Notes under the pieces: model-generated | Told to the model about the DNA's origin: nothing | The model's database searches: none | What the model saw: the letters and a program-made list of their open reading frames with translations, nothing else | Program-made: the position numbers and the translations under genes | Part shown: piece by piece, positions 40,316 through 51,500 of the stretch | Position numbering within the stretch: the first letter of the stretch is position 1 | Layout of the letters: every line of letters begins with the position of its first letter | NCBI GenBank assembly: GCA_030549335.1 | Contig: JAUKPH010000017.1 | Coordinates: 4,767,001-4,831,000 of the forward strand | DNA from: Pontederia crassipes | Lineage: Eukaryota > Streptophyta > Magnoliopsida > Commelinales > Pontederiaceae | Direction: 5' to 3' | DNA length: 64,000 bases

Positions 40316-42786
40316 ATGGACTCCTCCGGCACCATCGCCGGCGGCGGAGTTGGAGGTGAGGATCTCTCCTCCGGCGGCGTGGCCGCCCAGCTGTCGGCGT
40401 GGACCGCGAACGTCTCCCGGCGATACCAGCACCTACTGGACAAGGCGACGCCGCACGTTCGCCGGCGATGGTACAGCCTCGGTGCCCTGGCCTTCCTCTA
40501 CGCTCTCCGGGTTTGGTTTGTCCAGGGCTTCTACATCGTGTCCTACGCCCTCGGCATCTACATCCTCAACCTCTTCATCGCGTTCCTCTCCCCCCAGGTG
40601 GATCCCGAGATCCAGGAGCTCGTGGATGGGCCGGGACCTTCGCTCCCGGTGCGCTCCTCCGACGAGTTCCGCCCCTTCGTCCGCCGCCTCCCTGAGTTCA
40701 AGTTCTGGTGATGTTTCACTTGGCTTCTTCTCTCCTCTTCTCTTCTTGTCGTTCTTCGTTATATACTTTAGATCTGTAGATAGTTCGTGAATGCAATGTT
40801 TTCATCTTTGCATCGGTTTTGAACTTTCAAATTGACATCCTGAATAACGTAATGAATGGTCTAATTCTGGTTTTGCTGGAGAAAATCGGCGTCTTGATAA
40901 GAATCTAGAGATCACAACGAGGCCTAGTCTTGTTGGGCTTCTTCACTTGTGTGAGGTTCTGGATTCAAATCCTTATAGATGAAGTTTCCGAATATATGAC
41001 CATAAATGTCTGTGTGCCAATTGATCTGTATTTCCACTTCCAGGATAAAAGCTGTAAACAGAGATTGGATCGTTGTCATTGCATAGTTGTTTCTAGCTTG
41101 AAAATATGAGATCGAACCTAAATTATAGACTTGCTAAGAAAAATTGAAGTTTAATCAATACCTGAAAGAATGTCATTTTTCTTTTCTCTGAAAACCAGTA
41201 TGATCACCATCATAAAATATTTCTGGATTGTTTGAATATAGGCTATTTTCGGTAGGGAATGATTGGCATGGTGACTGTTGTACACAATTTAATTGCTTTC
41301 TGTTTTACAGCTATAAATTGTGGGTATATTTGTTATATAGATACATTTAACTTCTCCATATCAAACAAATTTGTAGCCTTTTGAAGGTGCCACAGAAAAT
41401 TTGTTTTATTAGGGAGTTCTGCTGTACCATTACACAGAATTATTACATGTCTACATCCCACAGCTTACATCACAATTTTGTTTGCAATTAATCACAAAAT
41501 GAATCCACTGTCACAAAACTTTGAAAGTTTCTGTGTGATCGTGAAGTATGAGTATTATCTTAATGTTAACTTGGACTAAGTGGAATGAAATTTCTGTTAT
41601 CATAATAATACAATTTGTCAGTTGGCATGCTTCTCATGATTTCCAGCATTGATATTGAATCTCGGTATTTTCCAGTGATCTACTATCATTGTCTCAGACA
41701 TCTATGTGCTATCATGTTCTAATGTTCCAAAAACATGTGCAACGCTTATGCCTGCTGAATTAGAGTTTTTATCCATAAGTTCAATCTTATTTTTCTTTAT
41801 TGCAACATTCATGACTTAAGCAAAAAAAAAAACATTCATCATTTCTACTATACCATGACAGATAAATGTTTTGCTCAGAAGCTTCTACAGATCAATTAAG
41901 TTATATCTTGTGAAATGAGATTAGAGAAGTACATAAAAAGCTATCGAAATAATTGTACAAGAGTATGTATTATTCCATTGAAATAAATGAATTCAGTGGC
42001 TAACTTTGGAACTTTTGCTCTTAATGTTTGGAAATTCGCAGGGTGCAATATTCAAAATGACATCTCCAGCTCATCCTTTTATTAGTAAAATGGTTACTGG
42101 ATATTGACATATACCTATTGTAAAAGAAGATAATTGATTGAACATCACCATCATCATGCCTATGCCTAGAAACTCCAATCATATCATGTATTCTCATGGC
42201 TGCAATTATGTTTTCCTTTTAATCTATAGCCTTCTGGTGGTGATTTTTGTATTCTAGAAGTTAATTACACTTACTGCCAGATTTGTTGTTGCATCCCTTC
42301 AAGAAAGAGGAGTGTTTGTGCTGTGTCATTCACCATAGGTCAAGATAGAAATATTTCTTCTCTTCCTCTTTCTGGCTTGTAAACTTAGCAAAAGGCATAC
42401 GGTTTTCAAGAAGCTGACAGTCTTTCTGTTGAAGGTACTCTATTACAAAAGCTTTCTGCATTGCTTTGGTGTTGACATTTTTTAGCGCATTTGATGTGCC
42501 TGTATTCTGGCCTATACTCCTCTTCTACTGGTTGGTGCTTTTTGTGGTCACAATGAAGCGTCAGATTCTTCACATGGTCAAGTACAGATATGTTCCTTTC
42601 ACCTTTGGCAAGCAGGTACCTTCATCTAGATTATTATTAGATAGAACAACAACAACAACAAAGCCTTATCCCACTATTATTAGATAGAAATGCTTGTAAT
42701 ATTTCCTCTTGTAATCTGAGAGCTAAATTGCTTTTTCTCAGCGCTATGGTAAGCGAACAGTGTCCTCTGAGGATGCAACTTCATAA
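40316..42786 (+). CDS. RER1: RER1 protein, Golgi receptor for ER retrieval of membrane proteins
   Basis: Exons 40316-40707, 42435-42615 and 42742-42786 join in frame through GT/AG introns to 205 residues. The sequence has the RER1 layout: a variable N-terminus, [12 protein letters not shown], hydrophobic segments in [20 protein letters not shown] and [17 protein letters not shown], then VDPEIQ, the conserved [18 protein letters not shown], two more membrane segments around [18 protein letters not shown], and the cytosolic [26 protein letters not shown] end. RER1 is a four-span protein of the early Golgi that binds transmembrane signals of ER residents and returns them in COPI vesicles. The N-terminal extension is Gly-rich. 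Intron 1 (1727 bp) and intron 2 (126 bp) contain SINE-related sequence. The gene looks intact. Confidence 0.95.
40921..40976 (+). repeat. Possible tRNA-derived SINE head in RER1 intron 1
   Basis: TAGTCTTGTTGGGC and, about 30 bp later, GGATTCAAATCC resemble A-box and B-box promoter elements of tRNA-derived SINEs. No tail or target duplication was confirmed. Confidence 0.3.
42647..42674 (-). mobile_element. 28-bp Au-like SINE tail with 15-bp target duplication (RER1 intron 2)
   Basis: CAACAACAACAACAAAGCCT followed by TATCCCAC equals the 3' tail of the Au-like SINE at 22398-22606. It is flanked on both sides by the perfect 15-bp repeat TATTATTAGATAGAA (42632-42646 and 42675-42689). It is thus a complete insertion event that copied only the last bases of the SINE. 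It lies in the middle of a 126-bp intron. Confidence 0.85.
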
Positions 42787-43585
42787 GAAACTTGACGTAG
42801 GAAGTGTTAATGACTCATATTCTCGGGGGAATTGCAAGAAAACTGAGATGTAGCTGATTTACGATTTTCTACTGGCCACAGAGGTTGTGGGCCAAGCCTG
42901 ATGATGTTTAAACATTAGGCTGGCTGAGTTCCATATGGGTGAGCAAACCCTTGAGAAAGATGTACCTTTTGGTATTATCTTTCATCCTTTTGTAATGTTT
43001 CTGAATGCATGTAGAAGGCATAATGTTGCAGTGTTTGACATGTGGCATTTTCTAGTGCACATTGCTATACTTATATATGCAGTATCTTTCTGGTTTGAAC
43101 ACCTCACTCGACTTTAGTTTTTAAATTATAGCCCTGTCTAGATACATAAACTCATTCATTTTTCTTTATTCTTCCATTTGCTTCAGAATTTATTAACCCA
43201 GTGTAGGTAACCTTGTCACAGATGGACTATAAGCTAATACATGTCTCCCGTCAGGTATCTAGTGCAACTTAATACTCAATTGGGTATAACTATTATTTTT
43301 TACAAATTGAAATGGGAGGCAACTTAGTTCTATTATTACTCTTAAAAGATGTTATTGTCACTATATATTAATTTATCTTACTCTACTACCCTTACCACCG
43401 TTTCTTAAATTTTATTCTAAACGTGTTTCACTTGTTATCATTTACAAGCAGTGTTATTTTATTGAAATGCAAAAACTAGATTTCTTCTATTTTGCCCTGG
43501 AGTTTGTTTAATAACAAGAACTAAAGAGAAAAACTTATGAAAGCAGGTTTATAATAAAGAGATGTTTATAAGAGGATTAAAGACC

Positions 43586-43587
<2 letters not shown>
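42787..43587. other. RER1 3' UTR and flank
   Basis: No further gene. Includes the likely 3' UTR after the RER1 stop. The 60-codon frame at 42935-43117 is unrecognised. Confidence 0.4.

Positions 43588-43637
<50 letters not shown>
43588..43637. repeat. (AT)n microsatellite
   Basis: About 24 perfect AT units. Confidence 0.95.
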
Positions 43638-43640
<3 letters not shown>

Positions 43641-45610
43641 GAGGTAAAATAGTATAGAAAATGCAAAAAAAAAAAAAAGAAAAAAAATAGCAAAGAAGCA
43701 AATATGCTTGCTTGGTAAAATTTATCAAAAAAAGAGTGACAATAGTTTCAGCGGAATTCCAATTTCAAAAGTACGCAAAAGGGTTATAAGAAATATTGTG
43801 AAAGTTGAGCATAAGATTGAGTGATATCAATTAAAGCAACTTAAAACGGTGCAGTGCAATATAAAGTAAATTTGTGAAATTTTCAATTGCTCAATAAAGC
43901 AATCCTAAAGTGTTTCTAGTAACGCATTCAACCTCTAAATAATTTAAATAGACATTTTTTATTTCTGCTATGGTGTTATAATTAACTTATAAGTGCTATG
44001 AGAATTACATCCATTAAGAGAATTAATAAGGCAAGTAAGCTATTCTTTTCCTATTAAACGATAAAGTGACATTTTGACGACCATGGATTGATTCCTCTAG
44101 TTATTTATTTATATATTAAAATACATATCTTTTTTTCTACTAATCCATACGAAGTTGTTGCAAAAAATCAGGATCTTAAGTTGATCATGGGATTGCAAAA
44201 ATATGAAGAAGTTGCAAAAAGTTCCGCCGGCGGGCACTTTGGGCGACTTGACTCGGTTTTAACTAGAGTCGGGTTGATCGGCCTGGATCGTGTCGGATCA
44301 TATTACCATTTTTTTTCTTTATGCATTTATTAGAATAAAAAATAAAAAAATGAGTCACATCATTTTTACCATAAGATATTAGTCTAATACAAAATTAAAA
44401 TTAAAAATATTATAATATATGATATAATTATAAAATTTATGATATATGATTAAATATATGTATAATATATTATAAAACATATAATATATGATTAAATATC
44501 TAACTGTATAATAACAAATGAAAAAACAAATCATGTTTGCCATGCTCGTCGGCTGTGTCGAATCGTGCTCAGCTTCATGCTAAACATCCCAACACGGCTT
44601 CGCTTGGACTCGTGTTGGACCGGGCCGACCCGACATAAAATCGCGTCGGCCGTGTGCCGGGCCGATGATAGCCAACATGCAAATTTTGTCGTATACAAAC
44701 AACCATGAATTGTAAAAGCAAAATAAATAAATAATGGACATTGGATAATTCAAAATCACCCCATGCGTGCACTACCATCACAAGCATTGGTCATCGTTTT
44801 GGTTCATTCTTAATTTCACTAATTTTCTATAGTATGAATGCAAGAAAATAATACTCAGCGAACTTTGCGGTTTAAGAATAATAAATCAATAAAAGAATGT
44901 TTTGAAATGATAATAGTATCGAAACAATTTAACTCTGAATTGTAAGTGAAAGATTTAAGAATAATTAAATTCAATAATAATAAACAAAATAGTACTTCAT
45001 TTGACGAACATCAATGTAATAAGACTTTATTTCATAATCAAATCAAGAATAGTCGATGATATCTGTGTTACATGTTTCAACGCTTTCAATGTCCAATCAA
45101 CAAGTGATTTTTCCTAGCTTAATTAGAATATCGTGTTCGAATTTAAATTAAAGTCTCGCCTGCCATTTTATCAAATTAGTTGAATTTCATAGTTGATCGA
45201 TCTTTAACTAATTGAACCACTTCCCACAAAAAAGTACAATAATTATTAATTAATAACAATGAGATAAAATAGTAATTCCCATACTTTGACCCATCAATGA
45301 ACAAAAAATTGAATTCAAAAAATAGTATTAGATCAAGATACTCAACAATGCTCTTGATTCAAATATTAATGGCACACCGCACCTTTTTACCGTAGTGCAC
45401 TAAGAATGATACTCAACAACCCCAAACCAATAAGCTTTTTAAAAAAATTCCCAATAGTCATTCATATGACACACATTCATGAGGAGAATCATTAACATCA
45501 TGCCACAAAATTCATTTTATAATTAAACGAACGTTAACGTGACATAAAGGAACACAAGGACGGAGGAGATGAGTAAATTGTGAATCTTGCATGAACATTT
45601 TAATTCTATT
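43638..45610. other. AT-rich intergenic DNA
   Basis: No gene recognised. Two GC-rich patches at about 44225-44305 and 44545-44680, with GGGTCGG and GGGCCG motifs, could be the ends of an old hAT-like MITE, but their inverted similarity is weak. Confidence 0.35.
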
Positions 45611-45619
45611 TGTATACCA

Positions 45620-46113
45620 TAGGGGTGTTCAGCGGGTCGGGTCGACCCGCGAACTCGACGATTCGACTCGACTCAAACCAGTTTGGATCGGGTCAGATCT
45701 ATGGTCGGGTCACCTGACCCGACCCGAAGACCCGATTTTTTTATTTTTTTTAAAAATTTTTTTAGTTTTCAGCTTATATTATGTATAAAAAAATATTAAA
45801 ATAAAATATTTTAAATATGTAAAATAATGTTTATATATTGAATAAATTATTTTATACTTTTTAAATAAATATTATATAATATTTTTATATTAAATACTTG
45901 ATAAAGTAAGGAAAAAAATAAAAAAAAAAGAAAAAATGGTGGTCGGTTACCCGACCACCCGACCCGATCGAACCTGACCAGAACCGGATCAGGTTGGATC
46001 GGATCCGGTCCTCAAAAGTAGGATGACCCGATCCGACCCAACCCGATCAAAATCGGGCGGGTCAGGTCGGATCCGGGGTCAGGTCGGGTCAAACCGACCC
46101 GTGAACACCCCTA
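45620..46113. mobile_element. hAT-type MITE, 494 bp, copy 1
   Basis: Terminal inverted repeats TAGGGGTGTTCA and TGAACACCCCTA, perfect 8-bp target duplication GTATACCA (45612-45619 and 46114-46121). Subterminal regions are packed with GGGTCGGGT motifs and their complements, and the centre is AT-rich. An 8-bp duplication is diagnostic of hAT elements. It has no transposase, so it must have been moved by an autonomous relative. Confidence 0.9.
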
Positions 46114-46220
46114 GTATACCATTTGCTGAGACCACTTCAAACGGCATACTACTACATCCAACCAACGATAAGAACATACTTCCTCTAAGTTAAATCTAAA
46201 TTACAAAAATTAGGAGCTAA

Positions 46221-47114
46221 CACTAAAAGAAAAAAGACGTTTTTTCGACGGACGAAAGTTCGTCACAATTTGCGACGGATTATCTTCCGTTAAAATTTTT
46301 GACGGCTTGGGCCGTGAGAATTTATTATGGCTTCGACCGTAGAAAGATTTTCCATTGTCTAAATCGTTGCAAAATTCAATTACATTCCCACCTATATTTT
46401 CTACTATATTTTTTTCTCACTCCATATATGTCTCTCTTTCTCACCCTCTCTCTTTCTCATGTCTCTCTCTCCCTCCTCTCTCTTTCTCACCCTCTCCATC
46501 ACACGATCTTTTCCTTGACTCCAACTAACACCTCCGGTAGCTCCGACGACCACTTTCGTCTCTCTCTCTTCCTCCCTCTCTTGACTCCGCCCTACGGGCG
46601 GCGGATCTGTCAGTTCTGCAGCTCGCAGGCCATGGCGGGATCCGGCCGCCCGCGGGCAGCGATTTTTTTTAATGCTTGAAATAACTTTTTCAACGGTTGA
46701 CATCGTCGGAAAATCATATATCCGTGAGAAGTTTTCATGACTATAGCCGTGGCAAATGCTTCCATGGCTTTGGCCGTGGGAACTTCCCACGGTCTATGCC
46801 ATGGGAAAAGCTTCCCACGACTCCAGTCGTGGGAACTTCCCACGGTCTAGGCCGTGGAAAATATTTCTCATGGCCCAAACCATGGGAATTTTTCACGGTT
46901 TGAGCTCACGGCCGAAGTCATGGCATGTTTTCCCACGGCTCAGACCGTGAGAACTTCCGACGGTTGTAATAGAGTCGTCGAAAAATATTTACAATGAGCA
47001 ATTTTCCGATGATTCTCTTCCGTTGGAATATCCGTTGCAAATTGGAGTTTGCAACGGATTTTTCACAATTTCCGATGGCTTCAACGGTCGGAAAGAGCGA
47101 TTTTTCTTGTAGTG
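46221..47114. mobile_element. Non-autonomous CACTA element, 894 bp
   Basis: The left end is CACTAAAAGAAAAAAGACG. The right end on the minus strand is CACTACAAGAAAAATCGC. Both sides are flanked by the 3-bp duplication TAA (46218-46220 and 47115-47117), as CACTA transposases create. Subterminal DNA carries many CCGTGGGAA and TTCCCACGG units in both orientations (46700-46960). The centre has CT-rich and GC-rich sequence (46430-46660) with no transposase. Open frames across it are not genes. Confidence 0.88.
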
Positions 47115-47117
47115 TAA

Positions 47118-47675
47118 GGAGTGTGGAATTAAAATATACATGATGCTTAAAATATGTATATTCCGCACATTTTGAGCAATAAAGCTTCAAAATAAAACAT
47201 GTTTGGTTGAGGGAGTTAAATAGGAAGGTTTGTCCTTCGGAAGTTAATTATCTCCACTTTGATTCTCAATTAAGATAACAATTTATCTAGGTAGTGTCAT
47301 TTTGTTTTTTTATCCCAACTCTGAATTAATATTTTTAAAAAGTAATATGATCCTACTCCCGAATTAGTATGAAAGAAATTTCAAAATGAAAAGTTCAAAT
47401 GATTAATGAGTTAAACTTAGAAATAATAATGGCTTAGAGTTAAACTTGAACCAAATTATTTGATCCTTAATGACATGCCAAAATAAATATTAGCCGAATA
47501 AATAATTCGATCAAAAACATCATTTTGGAATTTTGACTTCAAACTGAATTAGGATCTACTGATATTATAACATGGGAAAAAAACCTCCAATATTGACAAA
47601 GAAAAAGGATTCAAAAGTAGGACTACATGATGAAGTGGAGATAATATTCACCATAACTCAAAAAGATCTATGGAC
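47118..47675. other. AT-rich intergenic DNA
   Basis: Nothing recognisable between the CACTA element and the promoter repeats of the next gene. Confidence 0.4.
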
Positions 47676-47865
47676 TAATTAAATATGCTTAATTATGAGA
47701 CTCGCACGAGTTCCATGGGCATCTCTCCTTCCCCCATGCCTTAATTAAATTAAATTTCCAAAGGCATCTCTCTCTCTAATTAAATATGCTTAATTATGAG
47801 ACTCGCACATGAGTTCCATGGGCATCTCTCCCTCCCCCATGCCTTAATTAAATTAAATTTCCAAA

Positions 47866-47879
<14 letters not shown>
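47676..47879. repeat. 101-bp tandem duplication in the promoter of the small gene
   Basis: Copy 1 (47676-47776) and copy 2 (47777-47879) are almost identical, both running from TAATTAAATATGCTTAATTA to AAAGGCATCTCTCTCTC. A third partial copy (47924-47968) follows after the CT run. Confidence 0.9.

Positions 47880-47900
<21 letters not shown>
47871..47900. repeat. (CT)15 microsatellite upstream of the small gene
   Basis: Perfect CT run about 85 bp upstream of the TATA box. CT/GA runs close to promoters can act as GAGA-type elements in plants. Confidence 0.9.
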
Positions 47901-47902
<2 letters not shown>

Positions 47903-47982
47903 GGAATCGAAGTAAAGTTCCACAGGCATCTCTCTTTCTCTCTCCCCCTCCCCCATGCCTTAATTAAACTTCTCCTGACGAC

Positions 47983-47990
47983 TATAAATA
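47983..47990 (+). promoter_or_regulatory. TATA box of the small gene
   Basis: TATAAATA in CTATAAATAAGG, about 135 bp before the start codon, predicting transcription start near 48015. Confidence 0.7.
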
Positions 47991-48122
47991 AGGAAGCACT
48001 GCGCAACGAGTTCCTTCAGAAGCCTTCTGAGAAGTACTGATTAGGAGCTCACTAGCAGTAGAAGTTGCACCAAGGTTTCTAACCGATCAAGCACTTCTCA
48101 CCAGATTAAGCAAGCAACATTA

Positions 48123-48353
48123 ATGGGAGGAAGCCACTCTTCTTCCTGCTTCTCCTTCAGCAGGTCGCAGCAGGACGACGACGAGTGGGAGCCGAGGTAC
48201 ACCTCCGGGACGAAGGTCCGGCCGAGCGACGAGGACCGGGGCCGGTGGGTCGGAGAGCCGGACGTAGACCGGAAGGCGTCCGCCTTCATCGCCAAGTTCC
48301 ACGAATCCCGTTTCATGGAACTCCAGAAGCAGACGGTGCAGGCCGCCGTTTGA
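48123..48353 (+). CDS. Small 76-residue protein of unknown function, likely N-myristoylated
   Basis: I do not recognise a named family, though small plant proteins ending in a similar block around DRKASAFIAKFHESR seem familiar. The frame is GC-rich like the recognised genes of the window, starts at ATGGGA, and sits behind a good TATA box. The N-terminus MGGSHSSSC fits the myristoylation pattern (Gly2, Ser6), with Cys9 a possible palmitoylation site, so membrane attachment is inferred. The middle is polar and acidic (QQDDDEWEP), followed by SGTKVRPSDEDRGRWVGEPD and a C-terminal amphipathic stretch rich in Lys, Phe and Glu. An AATAAA at 48538 may be the poly(A) signal, giving a short 3' UTR that contains a CT run. 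An exon continuing downstream cannot be excluded but is not needed. Confidence 0.7.
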   Translation: MGGSHSSSCFSFSRSQQDDDEWEPRYTSGTKVRPSDEDRGRWVGEPDVDRKASAFIAKFHESRFMELQKQTVQAAV

Positions 48354-48429
48354 TTAAATATTATATATACGTACTTTTATTTCTTTCGGCTTGTTCTAAC
48401 GTCAATCAATCCCCGATACTCAGCATGCA

Positions 48430-48434
<5 letters not shown>

Positions 48435-48470
<36 letters not shown>
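48435..48470. repeat. (CT)n microsatellite in the 3' region of the small gene
   Basis: About 18 perfect TC units, 80 bp after the stop codon. Confidence 0.95.
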
Positions 48471-48473
<3 letters not shown>

Positions 48474-48599
48474 TGGTTAAGTTCTGCTCGTCTGGCGTCG
48501 CTGCAGTGTATGTTGTATATATAGTCTGTAACGATGAAATAAATGATGCATCGTGCACTTTGGTAACCTAACTGCATGTATCAATTTCAAGTGTTGAAG

Positions 48600-51500
48600 C
48601 TGGTGCAACAGCCTTCTCGTGAGTCATGATGAGAAGTTTCTGAGTTTTCTTTCTTTCGATCTAAATCCACTTTTAAGGTGCTGTATTAGGTGCCACCTGA
48701 ATAATCGAAGTTGCCGAGCTTTTAATTACCTCATTTAGAGAATGATCGTATGATTTTGTACTATTTCTTAATTAGCTGATAAGTACCTGTTATGAGTATA
48801 AAATTAACCATATTGTTTTTCCTAACTATTTAATCTTTTAAAAAAATATTGATCACCATGTCAAATTTAACATGATATCAGAGTTTGAACATCGTTAAAC
48901 TCTTATTAAAAAAAAATATTTCCTGTCGTTCACGTGATGGGCTGAGCTAGACCTAAGTTGTCAGCGACTCACACGTAAGGAAAATTAAGAATATAAAATC
49001 ATAGATGTTGTTCTTAAGTTTTTAAGATAATTGATCAGTACATCAAATTTAACATGATATTAGAGTTAGCAAAATTGATCGGCATATTAAATTTAATAAT
49101 GTTTTTAGTAAAAATATAGAGGAAATTGAGTCTGTTGAGTATATGCCTCTGTCCTCCATCAACCCGAATGAATTAAGCTTGGATTAATTAGGCCTGATAT
49201 TTGTTGTTCTTCTAATTCCTTGGAACGCCGGGAGGAATTAGTTTACAATTCTTGCTCTATTTCCTGCTTACATCTTTGTGGGGATATATTGTACCGTACG
49301 TGCATATTTATTAAATCAAGAAATTAAGAAGATTCGGCAAGCAAACCAATCTATGTACACTATGTTTGAGTAATACTCTTGTTAACCACCCCTAATTAAC
49401 CTGTGTTGAAACAGCTCTCCCAAAAGTTTATCGCTAATTAAGAGAACACACACATATATAGTAGTAGAAATATGTCAAGAGTAGCTTTGAACTCGATGGC
49501 TCTCGAAACATGTTAAAACCGATTAGCTATCAACTTAAACCATTAATTAAACAGAATGTATTCTCAATCATTTGTAAACTAATCTTATACCTTTTATGCG
49601 TTTGTCTAAGTCTCATGTTTATGCACACCTTATATGTGTACTCTGGAAATGTAAACAACAGCAAAATAAATTTTACTGATGTTAGCTGTAGAGAACACAA
49701 TCGTAAGACTGATAAGTGGTGCTTCTTGAACACATGGTATAGGCAATTAAAATGTGAGTAAACGAAAAAAAAAAAAGTATATGTGAAGATTATTGTAATG
49801 GAAGGACCATGAAGAACAAATGAATTGATGAGGAATTAAACAATGTCATTAGTTACATACTTTGATCATCTTTGTCGTCAAGAATTCGAGTCTTCAGGGA
49901 ATAAGGGGAAAAAAAAGACTAAAGCTTTATTATATGTCATCTATTGATAAAAGGAAGCATCTTTTGCAAGAGTGGTTGGAGATATCTTAACTCGACTAGA
50001 AGCAATTGCTGTTTTGAAATTATGATCTTTTCTAATATAAGATGCCATCTAGACCCTTCTGCACTTGATCGAATCTTTCGTGGGTTATGTTTTAAATACA
50101 GGAGATAGAGAGAGGTAGAATGTGATGATTAATAACTTTAACTGCATATCTTGGAGAAAGTTACTCCTGTGCATCATGAACTCAGGAAATGTTGCAAGGT
50201 TCATCAGATCTTTGCTATGCTGCTCGTTTGGATTCTTCTTTGTTTGTCTGTGCATACTCCTGAAAAGAATAAATTAAGCCTAATAAGCATTTGACTAATC
50301 CAGTTTAAGCTAGGAAAGAGTACAAACAAAGGTACAACAACCATCTCCCATCAAGAGCACTTTACGAAATCCAATCTCATGGCATCTTTCTACGAGGGAC
50401 TGCCATTTGATCTTATCAGGTTTCCTGTTTTCTTCTGATATGATATGTGTCATAATTGCCTCCAAGGAATATTTGAATGCCTGATGGATAGATGTCTAGC
50501 AAAAGAAGTGAGATAGACCCCTCCTGTTTCAATCTGTTCTTTATTTTTGCCTTTCCATTTCTCTACCTTTTTCCCTCTTCTGATAAAATGATAATTAGGA
50601 CATGCAGTAGAATAAAACTGCATATATCGAAGCTAATTGCAGGGTTTGGAAATTGCGCAGACTGCAACCTGCATGGGTGAATTAAGATGCTGCTACAAGT
50701 CGCTCTAGATCCTGGTTGATCTTTCTCTGCAGATTACTGAGGCTTCTAGGAATATTAGCCAAAACCTCAAATCTCTCAGACTCTTTCAACCAGGAATTAT
50801 TTTACCAATCACTTTCTCTTTTTTTTTTCCTGATTCCAATGTTCAGTACAGTACCCAATTTAGTGCCAGAATCCAGGATGTCTGACGTGGCTTCCCGGAA
50901 TCCAATTTTGTTGGAACAGGAGGTTACTAGGAAATCTCATCTGGGACACATCAATCCTCAATGATACCCCTCAATCTCCTGCGCTCTTTTGCTCTCTTTT
51001 TCAAGGTTGGTGCTGCAAACAAAAAAAAAAAAGCAGACTTTGAAGGCCCATATTTTTTTCAGCTGCATGACATTTTTCTAACAAGCATTCTTCGTCCACC
51101 TGGGGCGCTCCAATCCACCAAACATCTCTATCTATGATGCAACAACTCGATGATCCAGAACTTAATAGCTGGCTTCCATGACAGCAACCTCCCCAGCATT
51201 GCACGTTTCTGACAAATGCATTCGACGTCTTGGTTCAGTGGACGTGATACTAAAATTGGGTTGCCGTGGCAACGATGCATGCATTGCACTGGAGAGCTTG
51301 CAAATATGTTCTCATCCCAAAAGTTCGACATGGTAGTCTGAAAAGACCACTGTGACATCGTTGGATCTGACGCTTCGTTTATCTTGGAATTTGGCAGCCA
51401 ATTCGATCGGCATGTGAATCATTTCTACCTGTGTCCCAATCACTTTATGCTGTAGCAGTGCTGAAAGTTTCAACTGCCCCGTAGCTTGTAACTATTTTGG

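Noticed and set aside
40921..40976. Possible tRNA gene in RER1 intron 1
   Set aside because: A- and B-box-like motifs are present but no cloverleaf or acceptor stem can be drawn; listed only as a possible SINE remnant.
44225..44680. Possible third hAT-like MITE with GGGTCGG motifs
   Set aside because: The inverted similarity between the two GC-rich patches is weak and no matching termini or target duplication could be found.
46299..46790. Overlapping 126-128 codon frames at 46.3-46.8 kb
   Set aside because: They lie inside the CACTA element and derive from its CT-rich and palindromic sequence.
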